DNA of 64,000 bases from Picochlorum sp. 'celeri' (taxonomy: Eukaryota; Chlorophyta; Trebouxiophyceae). The notes beneath the pieces are model-generated. The model was not told the DNA's origin and made no database searches. It worked only from the letters and a program-made list of their open reading frames with translations. The stretch covers positions 310,001-374,000 of the forward strand of contig JAACMV010000016.1 of NCBI GenBank assembly GCA_010909725.1. Direction: 5' to 3'. How positions within the stretch are numbered: position 1 is the stretch's first letter; every line of letters begins with the position of its first letter. This document shows, in pieces, positions 36,901 through 47,067 of the stretch. The translations under genes and the position numbers were made by a program.

Positions 36901-39900
36901 CCGATGATTGGGTGGTTGGTGCAAGCATGGCCAGTCTGATATTCTAGCACAAGACTTGGTGAAGAAGTTAATCACAAAAGTGTTTGGTAAGGTCTCTGCT
37001 GAAGAATCAGACTGCCACGACTTGCTCCAGTCCGAAATGATACAAGTTTGTGTCCTCCTTGTTCAGCATGTCCCTCATTTGCTTCGCGATTATAAAAAAG
37101 AATTAATCCAATATATATGGTAGGTGCCACATGTTGACATCTAATGATCGGTTGGTTTCGTAACAAGATCAATTCGATGACCTGCAGGTGGACGTTGAAG
37201 AAAGACAACTTGGCGAAATCACATGCTTTCCTCTGTTGCGCTCACTTTTTCCGAGCTTACGTGAGTGGTTCCACAGGAACTTCTAGAGAAGGGTATGATA
37301 CGAAATTGGTTTTAAAAGCATTCTTCAATATGCTTCGAATGAACGCACACGATACAGCGTCGCGTGAAGCTGTGAAGCAGGCGATCGATCATATTATTCC
37401 GATCCTTAATGAACAGGGTGACGATCACGCAGAAGGCGATCTTTCTTCCGGGAGTGAAACGGCCTGATGCGTCGAAGAAAAAACCAATTTACAATCTGAT
37501 TCTAAAAAGATTGCTGCAAGAGGAAGGCTTATTGAGTCCGGTGATGATACTAGTTATGCAAATGGTCGTTAGAAATCGTGAAGTTTTCTACAGCTCTAGA
37601 CTCGCGTACATCAAAGTGATGCTGAGCAATTTGAATCGCTACGGACTTCCTAATCCCTCTTCGATTGACAACAGGATTCTGGCGGTTGACATGGCTGTCA
37701 CCATGTATTGGTGGGACGAGAAGGCCAAGAAAGAAAATGAGAACGGCGGCAATGCGACACTGTTGACGAAAGAGATGGACAACAATATTTGAGCTTCCTG
37801 TTAAGGATGACTTTCATTAGGTACGAAACAAAAATCGACACCCTATTCTCTTTTTTTTGGTCAAATCTTGACTCGACTTTTGTTGTCACGCAGTTGTGAA
37901 GTTCGCGATAGGGATGAGACTGGATGGAAAAAGCTTCATGCCCACTGTCTCAATACGTTGAGAGATGCAGCAAGGTATCGCAGGGATTCTTATCTGAAAT
38001 TGAGTTTTTTCGACAGGCTCTTGCAACAGCAACAGCAACAGCAAGCAAGCAAAGGGAAAGTGGGGGCTACTCCTGTTGTAGCTACTGGGCTTCGAATCGT
38101 AACTCTTTTTATGGTAAGTCGAATTCCATTTGTTTTTCCTGGTTGCATTTTCTAACAATCATCGATCTTGCAGGAATTCCAGCCGGCGAATCTCGTCTCG
38201 TGCTGTTCCTCGCAGATAGTGATGATGATCGAACCTAGTATTTGCAGCAAGAACCTGACAACTATCGAACTTCTGTCTACTTCTGCGAAGTTGTTTTACA
38301 GCGCATATCCCTGTGACTTGTCGCGTCTTGGTGAAGAGTACGCTGCTCCGGCAGCCATAGAGAATCATCTGATCAAGATTTTAAGCAAGTACGTATTTCA
38401 TGTGGCTACAAGAGTTGTGTACCTAGCTCATCAGGCTTGTGCTGATGGTGTTGCAGGTTTTTGAATCACGTGTCGGAAGTTGAGCAGTTCTCCACTGATA
38501 TCTTCTGGTATGCTTGTAACTGTGTGAAGGTGATGAAGAGCATTGCCGAAGTGTCACCAAATGCCATGGACAAAGTTTTGATTTATCTTTTGAGGGCGAT
38601 GAACCGCATTGCTAAAGAGCACAGTAAGCAGCCACAACTAGGACTGCTGTCTGCCAAGGGAATGCCTCTGGAATCTCTATCGAATTCTGAGTTCGGGTCT
38701 GGAGCATGGTTCATGTATTATGCTCTTGAGGTATCAGTGCCATCTTCCCTTGTTCTTTCATCGGATCACCGGAAGCTGTTCTTGTCAACTGTTGTAGAAC
38801 TGATGGCTGGAAATCCTGTCCGCCAAGGCCAGACGCATTCAGGGATCCTTTTCTCGGTCATGCATTTGCTGAGAAGTTGGCTTCTGTATGATAAGGAGAA
38901 TCATCTCACTGCAAAAGAGTCACTTGTTCTTTTACAAAGGCTCGCTCAAGTAGACCGTTTGCACGCAATTCCAGGCAGTCTCAGACAAGTATGGGATAAA
39001 GATTTCTTGGAGTTTTTGTACGCTTTGATAACAACAAAGACAGAAGGCAATTTCGGCGATGATGTGTTCACAAAGGTGGAGAGGCCCTTTTGCTGTGGTC
39101 TGCAAAATTCTGACCCTGGTGTTCGGAGCAAGTTTTTCAAACTCTATTCTGAGCGTATTCCGAGAGATTTATTTGAGAGACTCAAGTATATTATACAGAT
39201 TCAGGAGTGGGAGTTTTTATCGAACACGTTTTGGCTCAAGCATGCAGTGGCTCTTCTATTTGATTGCTTGCACATGTCAGATCCTGTCACGCTGGCATAT
39301 AATTCAGCCCATGTTCCGCAATTATTTGACTACAAAGAATCGCTGATCTTGCCCACCAAAGATAGGTCCAACGGTACATCAGATGAAAACAATGCCGAAA
39401 CTCTTACTGAAGATAAGGATGTCAAGCCCGCTGTGGATCTCCCAGGTGCCACGTTAACAACGCTCAGAGAACACCTGGAATTCTTAGAGAACGCGAGTGG
39501 TTTAAGGTCAGAGGCACTCGTGTCTTGCCTCATTGAGCAAGTTCAGACAGATCCTCTGGTAGCTCATCATCTCTGGGTACTTCTGTTCCCAATTGTCTGG
39601 ACATCTCTTGAAAAGGAACAGCAAACTGGACTTGCCAAGCCTATCATTCAATTATTATCTAAGGAGCACCATATAAGGCAGTCATTATTGCGCCCAACAG
39701 TTGGACAGACCCTACTGGATGGTATTAGTATGTCTCAGCCTCAACCAAAGATTCCTGCAGAAATGATCAAGTATATGGGGAGGCATTTCCACGCTTGGCA
39801 CACTGCCATCTCCATGCTTGAATCTCATGTGGGATTATTCCCTCAGGACATGCGATGCTTTGAAGCAGTCTGCGATCTTTATTCTATACTTGGTGAAGAG

Positions 39901-42900
39901 GATATGCGTTGTGGATTGTGGCAAAGAAGGGCATCAGCACCTGAAACTGCAACAGCAATCGCTCTTCAACAACATGGCTTTATTCCACAGGCTCAGACTC
40001 TTTTCCTTGAGATGATGTCGAGAGGTGTCAGTGGAGATCGAAGCTTCATGAAAAACGAGATGGTGCTTTGGCACAATCAATATCTTTCCTGCTGCATGGA
40101 ATTAAATCAATGGGACACAGTTGCAGAGTATGCAAAGTCAGTCGACAATGGCACTCTTCGTCTTGATGCTGCAGCAAAGCTTTATGACTGGTCATACTTG
40201 AAAACGATCGTTGGACCTAGTGCACAGATTGAAGAGGGTCCTGAGTTTACCATGGTGAAAGCTCAAATGCAAATGTCTGATATGACACTACTAGATGTGG
40301 ATAAGATGTGCAAGACATCCTTGTCTCAATGCATTTTAAGATGGTGGCAAATGCCAGAATCTTCACCTTCTAGTTATGCTCCAGTTTTGCATTCTTTTCA
40401 GAGATCTGTGGAGCTGATGGAAAGCTGGAGAGTGATGATGGAGTTCAGTATGCAGGGAGGGCAAGCAGGTCACTACCAAGATCTGAAAGATATTGCTGAT
40501 ACATGGAAACTTAGGACGCCCAACGAATGGGAGCCTGTGCGCTGGTGGAGTGATGTTCTCACCTGGAGGAATCACGTGTACAACACGACAATCAGACAAT
40601 TTAGCAACCTTCAAAGCGTGAATCCTAACTTGCACCAGCTGGGATATAGGGACAAGGCTTGGAGTGTGAATCGCTTGGGCCGCGTTGCAAGACTCCATCA
40701 CCTTCCCGAAACTTGTATCCACGTCATCAATACCCTGTATGGATTCAATGCAATGGAAGTCCAGGAGGCTTTTGTGAAAGTTCAGGAGCAAGCTAAGGCA
40801 TACATGCAAAAACCATCAGAGTATTTGCATGGTCTGAATTTAATCAACTCGACTAACATGGACTACTTCCAGCCTACTCATCATGCAGAGATGATTGCAC
40901 TGAAAGGCGAGTTCCTGCATCACTTGAATGATGCTTCAGCAAATAATACTTTCAGTGAAGCTCTTTCCCTTTGGCCAATGTGCACTGAGGCTTGGGTTAA
41001 CTGGGGCAATTTCTGCGACTCACAATATTCAGCAATCAAGCAAAAAATGCTACAGCAATTGAATGAGCAGCAGGCAAAAGAACTGCAGCAGCAAGCTGGA
41101 ACTTGGCTGGAATATACTACTATATGTCATATCCAAGCCATTCGATCATCTGCAACTCAGGGTAGAACTCTGGTTCCAAGGTTACTTCACTTGCTTGTTT
41201 TAGACGTCAACGGACCACACTATGTCAGTAAACACATTATTCAGCATGTCGTTGATCTTCCGGCTTGGGTGTGGCTGCCATGGCTGTCCCAATTAATAAT
41301 TGGATTGCAGAGACCTGAGAGCCTCGCAGTCAAGAGAATCCTGGGATTTGCTGCGACGCAGCACCCACAGTACGTCTATTGGTACATCAAACCTGCCATT
41401 ACTCATCTCAAAGAAGTAGCGATTAAGAGCATGCGCGAAGCGGCTGAGAAGAATGAAGTTGAGGCTGAGAAGAAAGCAAGTGGGCAGCACCAAGAGAATC
41501 GCAGTGATGAAGAAATGCCTGATGCATCCCCAGCCACTCCTGCAGATGTGAAAGGGGTCCCAGAGGTGCAACAAACTCCTGGTGGGGGTCCGGCATATCA
41601 ACCAGGTGTGGACAAACCTGTGGAAGTACTTGCTTACGAGAATGCAAAAGAGGTGACAGAACTTTTGCGAGCAAAGCAAATCCCTCCGTTGCAAACTCTA
41701 GATCTCTTCATGACGGAACTGGGACAAAGATTCGGAGTTCGATCTGATGAACGACTTTTGGCTGTTGTGTATACTCTACAGCATCGTGCATATCGTGTTG
41801 CAATGGCTTCGGACACTCCTATTCCTGAGAGCCTGTGCAAAGAGCTGGCTAGTGTATGCAAAGCCTGCAATCCTTCTTCTGCCACTCCAGAGAAATCTAC
41901 ACCAGTAACGGGAAATAATTGGAACAAGAACCAGAGGAAATTTGCAAAAGATCTGGACATGAATTCTGAGACAGCACCCAAGAACATTGGGGAGTTGGCT
42001 GAACGCTTGAAAGGCTGGAGAACAATGATGGAATCTATAATAGAGGATACAAATCCTTCGATGTTGCGATTACAGGACATCTCAGCTGCTTTGATGGACG
42101 TGGCTTTGGACGAAGTGGAAATGCCTTGCCAGGCGCCTCCGTCTCCAGATGGACCAGAAGTGTTGTACATAGAAAAGATGTGTGCTGATGTCTCTGTGGT
42201 TAGAAGGGCATGCACATCCTCCAGGAGGCTGTCGATTGTTGGAAGCGATGGCAGAAAGAGATATTTCCTTGTGAGCGGCCAACAAGGTGGTCACGGAAAC
42301 AGCGAAGAACGAATTGGACAGCTGTTTAGGGCTGCTAATGCATTGCTTGACAATCATCCAGAGGCGAGGAGGCGAGGGTTGAAGTTTGCATCTCCTAGAT
42401 CACGTGCTCTCAATCCTGGTGGGAAAATATCTGAGGACGACCCATCAACATGTCTATTTGTTGATGCGTACGATACATATTGCGCTCGGTATGGAAAGGA
42501 GCCTGATGCGCCTATAGTCAAATTCAAGGAAATTGTCTCTGGAAAGCCAGATGAAGGTTGTTCGCCAGATGATATGCGCAGAAAGGCATTCGATGCGATC
42601 ATAGATCCTGATAAGGGACTTGTGACAGAAAACATCTTCTCACAGTATATGTACAAGACAATGGTGGAAAATAGCAGAATGATGTGGACATTCAAGAGGC
42701 AGTTTGCACTGTCTACTGCTTTGTCTGCTCTTGCTTGTTTCGTGCTGAGGCTATCTGGGCGTTCTCCATCGAAACTCGTCGTATCAAAAGCTACTGGAGA
42801 ACTCACACACTTGGAGTTATCCACATTATATAATGACCGTCTGCAGCTTGATATAAACGGAGAAACTGTTCCTTTCAGGTTCACAAGGAACATGGGAGCA

Positions 42901-43293
42901 TTCATTGGACCACATGGCCTTGAGGGTGCCCTCGTTGCAGCTGGAACAGCTGCCGCTCAGGCATTACAGCAGGAGCAGACAAACATGCCTTCCCTACTAG
43001 CTCTTTTCTTGCGCGACGATGTGCTGTCATTTATCCAAAGGCGCCTTCAAGTACGATCAATTGCCGGCATTGGTACAGTCTCTCCATCTCAGGTAGAAAA
43101 TGCAGTGATGCACAACGTCGGACAGTGCCTCTCACGCCTAGAAAGAATGGGCCCAAGTAATAGCGTGATGGCATCATTAGAGGCGGACGGAACACCGAAG
43201 AATCCACAAAAGAATGTTAGAGAACTTCTTGCAATGGCAAACAACCCTCAAAACCTGTGCAAAATGGATCCTCTGTGGCAGCCATGGTTTTAG
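30932..43293 (+). CDS. TRA1: TRA1/TRRAP, PIKK-family pseudokinase scaffold of SAGA/NuA4, frame breaks in 5' half
   Basis: Giant HEAT/FAT scaffold that binds transcription activators and recruits the SAGA and NuA4 histone acetyltransferase complexes. The proposed start is ATG 30932; a first intron follows ELESENT. Clean in-frame stretches are 34393-35850 (HEAT, with an acidic/basic linker) and 38461-43293 (1610 aa). The second holds FAT helices (for example MCTEAWVNWGNFCD), the pseudokinase (FVDAYDTYCARYGKEPDAP; TRNMGAFIGPHGLEG) without HRD/DFG-type catalytic residues, and the FATC end DPLWQPWF. Introns precede 37894, 38174 and 38458. Between about 31400 and 37790 the homology keeps jumping between the three forward frames without introns, at more than a dozen points. 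Many jumps are explained by a single missing base in a short homopolymer (for example 31401, 31647, 31727, 37789). The total span of 12.4 kb fits a protein of about 3800-4000 aa. Confidence 0.88.
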
Positions 43294-43561
43294 GGTATTT
43301 CATCTTGATGTTTGTATTGATTGTAACTCAATTCTATCGACTACAATCGCAGTGATTATTCGAGATATTGTGGCGGATCAATTACTACAAGCTGCTTTTT
43401 GTTCTCGCACAGTGGAAACATCATCCAGGTCGGCTGGATCCCCTCGATGTCTGATTGATGATGACCGCATCACACTCTCCATCGTTGTTTGCAAATAAAC
43501 CAAATAGATAGTAAATTACATCTGATAACACCCTGACCCTTGTTTGAGACATACACACGCC
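43294..43561. other. Short intergenic region
   Basis: These 268 bp lie between the TRA1 stop and the ATG of the poly-Q gene. No coding or RNA feature was recognised. Confidence 0.4.
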
Positions 43562-44237
43562 ATGGCGAGAGGAACGAAGCAAGAGCATGTGGACAGTCTG
43601 GTATGCTCATGTCGTGAATATACACATCCATCTACCTATATTGTGCATGGTATTAATCATTTATGAATACTAAATTGCAGACGATGCAGATTCACGTACG
43701 AAAGAGCTTGTTTGTTCGAATGCTGCTGTGCAGCAGGCAGAATTCGAACGGGTAGTGTTGCGTTTCCGAGATATTTCTCTTGTAATGTGAGTATTTGTGT
43801 GTTATTTGCAGAATCCAAATGTCCGTGGGTCTGGATATATTGAGCACCCTCCTCAGGTGCCTTTCGGGGGAAGGGTTGTCGTGCAGCCTTCGACTGTTCA
43901 GGATGGGGACGTTCCCGAATGGTTTTCGCATGGCGTTCCTGGTTATCAACAACAGCAAAGGGTGGCTCAGCGTGTCCCAGGGCAATATCAGGGACATGTC
44001 CCTCAGCAAACATACAGGGCACAGCAGCAGCAGCAGCAGCAGCAGCAACCACATCGCGCTCCTGCTCCCACAAATACTGCGTTTACACATCCTAAGCAGC
44101 ATGTTGCCGCACCAGCAGGAGCTCCTGTGGCTGCCAGAACAACTGAGCCACAAACATCTGCCCCAGTTGAGGAGAAGAAGTTGAGCAAATCGGCCAAAGC
44201 CAAACTTAGGAAGAAGATGAGAGAAGGAAAGATTTAA
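43562..44237 (+). CDS. Poly-Q protein with basic C-terminal tail, function unknown
   Basis: A first exon, ATG 43562 to CTG 43600, encodes MARGTKQEHVDSL and is followed by a GTATGC donor. The last exon (from about 43812) encodes a Gly/Pro/Gln-rich protein with an uninterrupted run of nine Gln (CAG repeat, 44022-44046) and ends in KLSKSAKAKLRKKMREGKI. A middle exon reading DADSRTKELVCSNAAVQQAEF fits the last exon through a 65-nt intron, but its join to exon 1 is one base out of phase with the obvious splice sites. The basic tail resembles the short basic stretch of PYM and some RNA-binding proteins. The PYM N-terminal motif is absent, so I do not assign a family. The stop lies 18 bp from that of WDR82 (convergent). 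Confidence 0.5.
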
Positions 44238-44255
44238 TTATATGTTTAATTGTTA

Positions 44256-45340
44256 TTATGATTGGCTCGTGGGGATCCACAATGCTAGAGCCTGGCAGGC
44301 ACTTGCGACGAGAAGTTTTCGAGGTGAAAACTTTATGCATGTTGGGACATCAGCATGTTGGGGCCATTTCGCGATTTCCCTCCCTTTCTCCGCATCCCAT
44401 ACTCGAATATGTCGATCGCTACATCCCGAAATGATGTATTTACCATCGGGAGTTAACGTAGCTTCCAGAGCTTGTCCTCCCTCAGACACTCCTGTATGGA
44501 CTGAGCATACAGTTTGGCCATCAAATGCATCCAAGACGTATATCCTGCCCTCTACAACGGCCAAGATATACTTACCACTCAAACTGAACCTAACAAACGA
44601 AAATAGAGCATTAGAATTCTGCTCCTCTTTCACGACAAAGGAAGCAAATGGCCCAGATCCATAGTTCTTTGCATCATACAATTTGATTACCCCACTCTCT
44701 GCAGCAACACAAAATACCAAGCCTTGTTCATCCCACGCAACCGTTGGAATTCCAGGAGCATGTAAGACAGCAGAGCACTGCCCACTCCTCAAATCCCACA
44801 ACCTCACTTGCTTATCTTCAGCCGCACTAAGGACCTGATCAGTCTTTGGGCTGACATGCAGTGCCGTCACCCGGCCAGAGTGACCATTGAAATACTTCAG
44901 ATATCTATTAGCATGCAAATCATGATACCTCCAAGCATGACTTCCCTGCATATGTAGATTTTGGGTAGTTCGCGAACGCAAATCCAACAAAAAACAACAC
45001 CTGTACACACCTTTGTAGAGCTGTAGACAACTGACTGAGGATCATGCGTGTAACAGATATTTGCGACTCCATACTTCTTACTCTGCAATGTGTTTAATTC
45101 TTGGCCTCTATATGAATCATAAACTCGTATAATATCGTCATTACTGGCGGAAACAAGCAAATCATGAGTCCTGTGAAAAGAAATTGAGTTGACCCGAGAG
45201 TCCTGCTCCGAATACTCGCTCTGCAATCGCATAGAAATGAGGTATTCAAAATAGAGACATCAATGAGCGAACAGGATCAAACATACCCGAAACATGGCCC
45301 CTATCTGAAAGTTCTGTACGACGTTGTCGTTCAGTTTCAT
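44256..45340 (-). CDS. WDR82: WDR82 / Swd2 WD40-repeat protein
   Basis: WD40 propeller that tethers SET1/COMPASS to Ser5-phosphorylated RNA polymerase II and also works in PP1-containing termination complexes. Three exons: ATG 45340 with MKLNDNVVQNFQIGAMFR, then SEYSEQDSRVNSISFHRTHD.. to SSTK, then GSHAWRYHDLHANRYLKYF.. to the stop at 44256, about 315 aa. Visible repeats include DLLVSASNDDIIRVYD, QVLSAAEDKQVRLWDLRSG and YIISGCSDRHIRVWDAEKG. The RYHDLHxNRYLKYFxGH segment is particularly characteristic of WDR82. It lies tandem downstream of cereblon, with 93 bp between the cereblon stop and this start. Confidence 0.93.
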
Positions 45341-45433
45341 GTTTACAAGCGAAATATCTATACTATGGGCACTGTAAATATAGTATCTAGTATACAGAAT
45401 TCTATTTTACTCATTGTCAAACAGGCAGTGTCA

Positions 45434-46555
45434 TTAATCAATTGTATCATCGGATTCAGCCATGCTGCAGTGGACAGCACTTGTGCGAAGGGCAAAGAAG
45501 AAGGAGGGATGCCCATTGGAATCTGCCTGATGGCTCGCCATCCGCACTGAATCAATGGATTCCCATGCAGAGAATTTCCATCCAATATGTGCATAACATC
45601 TCTTGCAAAGAACGATTTGCCAAGCATATCCCTTCATCCAAGACAGCTCTGGATTTGGTGGGTCATCATCAACAGCGCCATCAACCAATCGTGCCTTGAC
45701 AATGCCATGTACACTGCCATAAGGATTCACGAAATATGTTGCTGGGGAGGGAAGGATATCGGCCTTGGACTCCACAAGCGCGTGATTGCAAAATTTGCAA
45801 CAAATACTGCGAAATCGTTTCATAAAGTGGACGTGGCTGAGAAGCCGAGATGCCAGTGACGTGCTTTGCAGTACTTCTTCTCTGTACTGAGGTGAGACTG
45901 GTACCCAGGAGCAAAAGTCAAATGAAATTTGGACAGGGTCTTGTGTCGCTAGAGACACAAACTGTCCTGACATTTCCTCCAGATAATGAATCAATATCTG
46001 CGCCGTGCAGTGAGAATCATATTCCAGACACACATTTTGAGGTAGGCCAGATCTGCCTTGAGCAATCTCTCTTGGCAATGTGGTCAACGTGTCGTCGAAA
46101 AACCTCACCAATCCAGACTCATGGTCATCCGCTGCCTCTATTAGTGTCACTCTCTGTCTCCCAAACACGAGAAGTCGATCTACGCCGCTGGTCTCGTCGC
46201 AAGCAAAATTGACGATTTCTGCCAGGCACCCAACTCGTGATAACTTGTGTGTCCCCCCTGTTTCTTTCCCAAAAACAGCCACCATAGCTCTCATACCACT
46301 CTCATCTGTATTCATACATTGTAATATTCTGTGTCGCATCAGTTCCGAAAATATCATGAGAGGCAATGCCTCTCCTGGCAACAGATGAACTTCTTCTCCT
46401 GGAAGGATCAAGGGAACCCAACAGGGGTCCTGGCAGACTGCGGCATTGTTTTCCCCAACTACCGTACTACCACGGGTGAAATGAAGATAGAAGTGGTCTT
46501 GCCGTGCATTATCAACACGCAGAGGACGAACACGGCGGGTCACTTCCAGTTCCAT
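45434..46555 (-). CDS. CRBN: Cereblon (CRL4 substrate receptor)
   Basis: Substrate receptor of the CUL4-DDB1 ubiquitin ligase; in animals it recognises C-terminal cyclic imides and binds thalidomide-type drugs. It is a single exon of 373 aa. The N-terminal LON-type domain contains LPLMIFSELMRHRI and VGCLAEIV. A helical DDB1-binding segment is followed by the C-terminal CULT domain. Zinc ligands are CCKFCNH and CKRCYAH. The three tryptophans that line the imide pocket are retained in the SW..GYAW and HIGWKF stretches. The protein is shorter than human CRBN (442 aa), mainly at the N-terminus and in the mid region. The start ATG at 46555 leaves almost no extension before the LON domain. Confidence 0.9.
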   Translation of the reverse strand: MELEVTRRVRPLRVDNARQDHFYLHFTRGSTVVGENNAAVCQDPCWVPLILPGEEVHLLPGEALPLMIFSELMRHRILQCMNTDESGMRAMVAVFGKETGGTHKLSRVGCLAEIVNFACDETSGVDRLLVFGRQRVTLIEAADDHESGLVRFFDDTLTTLPREIAQGRSGLPQNVCLEYDSHCTAQILIHYLEEMSGQFVSLATQDPVQISFDFCSWVPVSPQYREEVLQSTSLASRLLSHVHFMKRFRSICCKFCNHALVESKADILPSPATYFVNPYGSVHGIVKARLVDGAVDDDPPNPELSWMKGYAWQIVLCKRCYAHIGWKFSAWESIDSVRMASHQADSNGHPSFFFALRTSAVHCSMAESDDTID

Positions 46556-47067
46556 GTCTTCTCACAGACATGAGTGTGACATGCATGGCAGGGTATGTAC
46601 CCCACAGTGGTCATTCCACACCAATGCAATCATTTGACGACCTCGTTGAGAAACGTGAACCAGCATTGTCTGTGCAGAATTGAGGGATAAATCTTGTTTA
46701 TTCAGAGTCAACATCACCCATCGATCGGATGGCTCATGCTATCGGACAGAGTGGCTGACCAATCCACCTGTCCGGTCTCCCGACCTTGTACACGGTGCAG
46801 GCATGCATTGTCGTGTGACTTCTATCATTGGCGGATGTTAGGTCGATGACACGCGAACTACCGAACGCCCAACACGAATTATGCCGTCAAACCATGCTTA
46901 GGAATAGCAATTTCATTAAATTGTATCTTCAGCCCCTCTATTGTGATATGAGGGCCTGATTGCGTGCATTTTGTACTGAGCAAGTGTGGCTGCAATCCCC
47001 TTGACAAACACGGTGTTCATGGACAAGTCTTATTTGGATTGATGATACACTATAACTGCGTGATAAA
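46556..47067. other. Intergenic region, divergent promoter
   Basis: These 512 bp separate the divergent starts of cereblon and the FLC-like membrane protein. No ORF with family resemblance, RNA gene or repeat is visible. Confidence 0.6.

Noticed and set aside
31390..37800. Many tiny introns as the explanation of TRA1 frame jumps
   Set aside because: The gaps between matching frames are zero to a few bases and usually lack GT..AG boundaries, so splicing cannot account for them.
41634..42905. Two long minus-strand frames
   Set aside because: They are antisense to the clean TRA1 C-terminal coding sequence.
43795..44184. Alternative plus-strand frame with a poly-Ser run
   Set aside because: It is the same CAG repeat read in another frame; the poly-Q frame ends in a plausible basic tail and is preferred.
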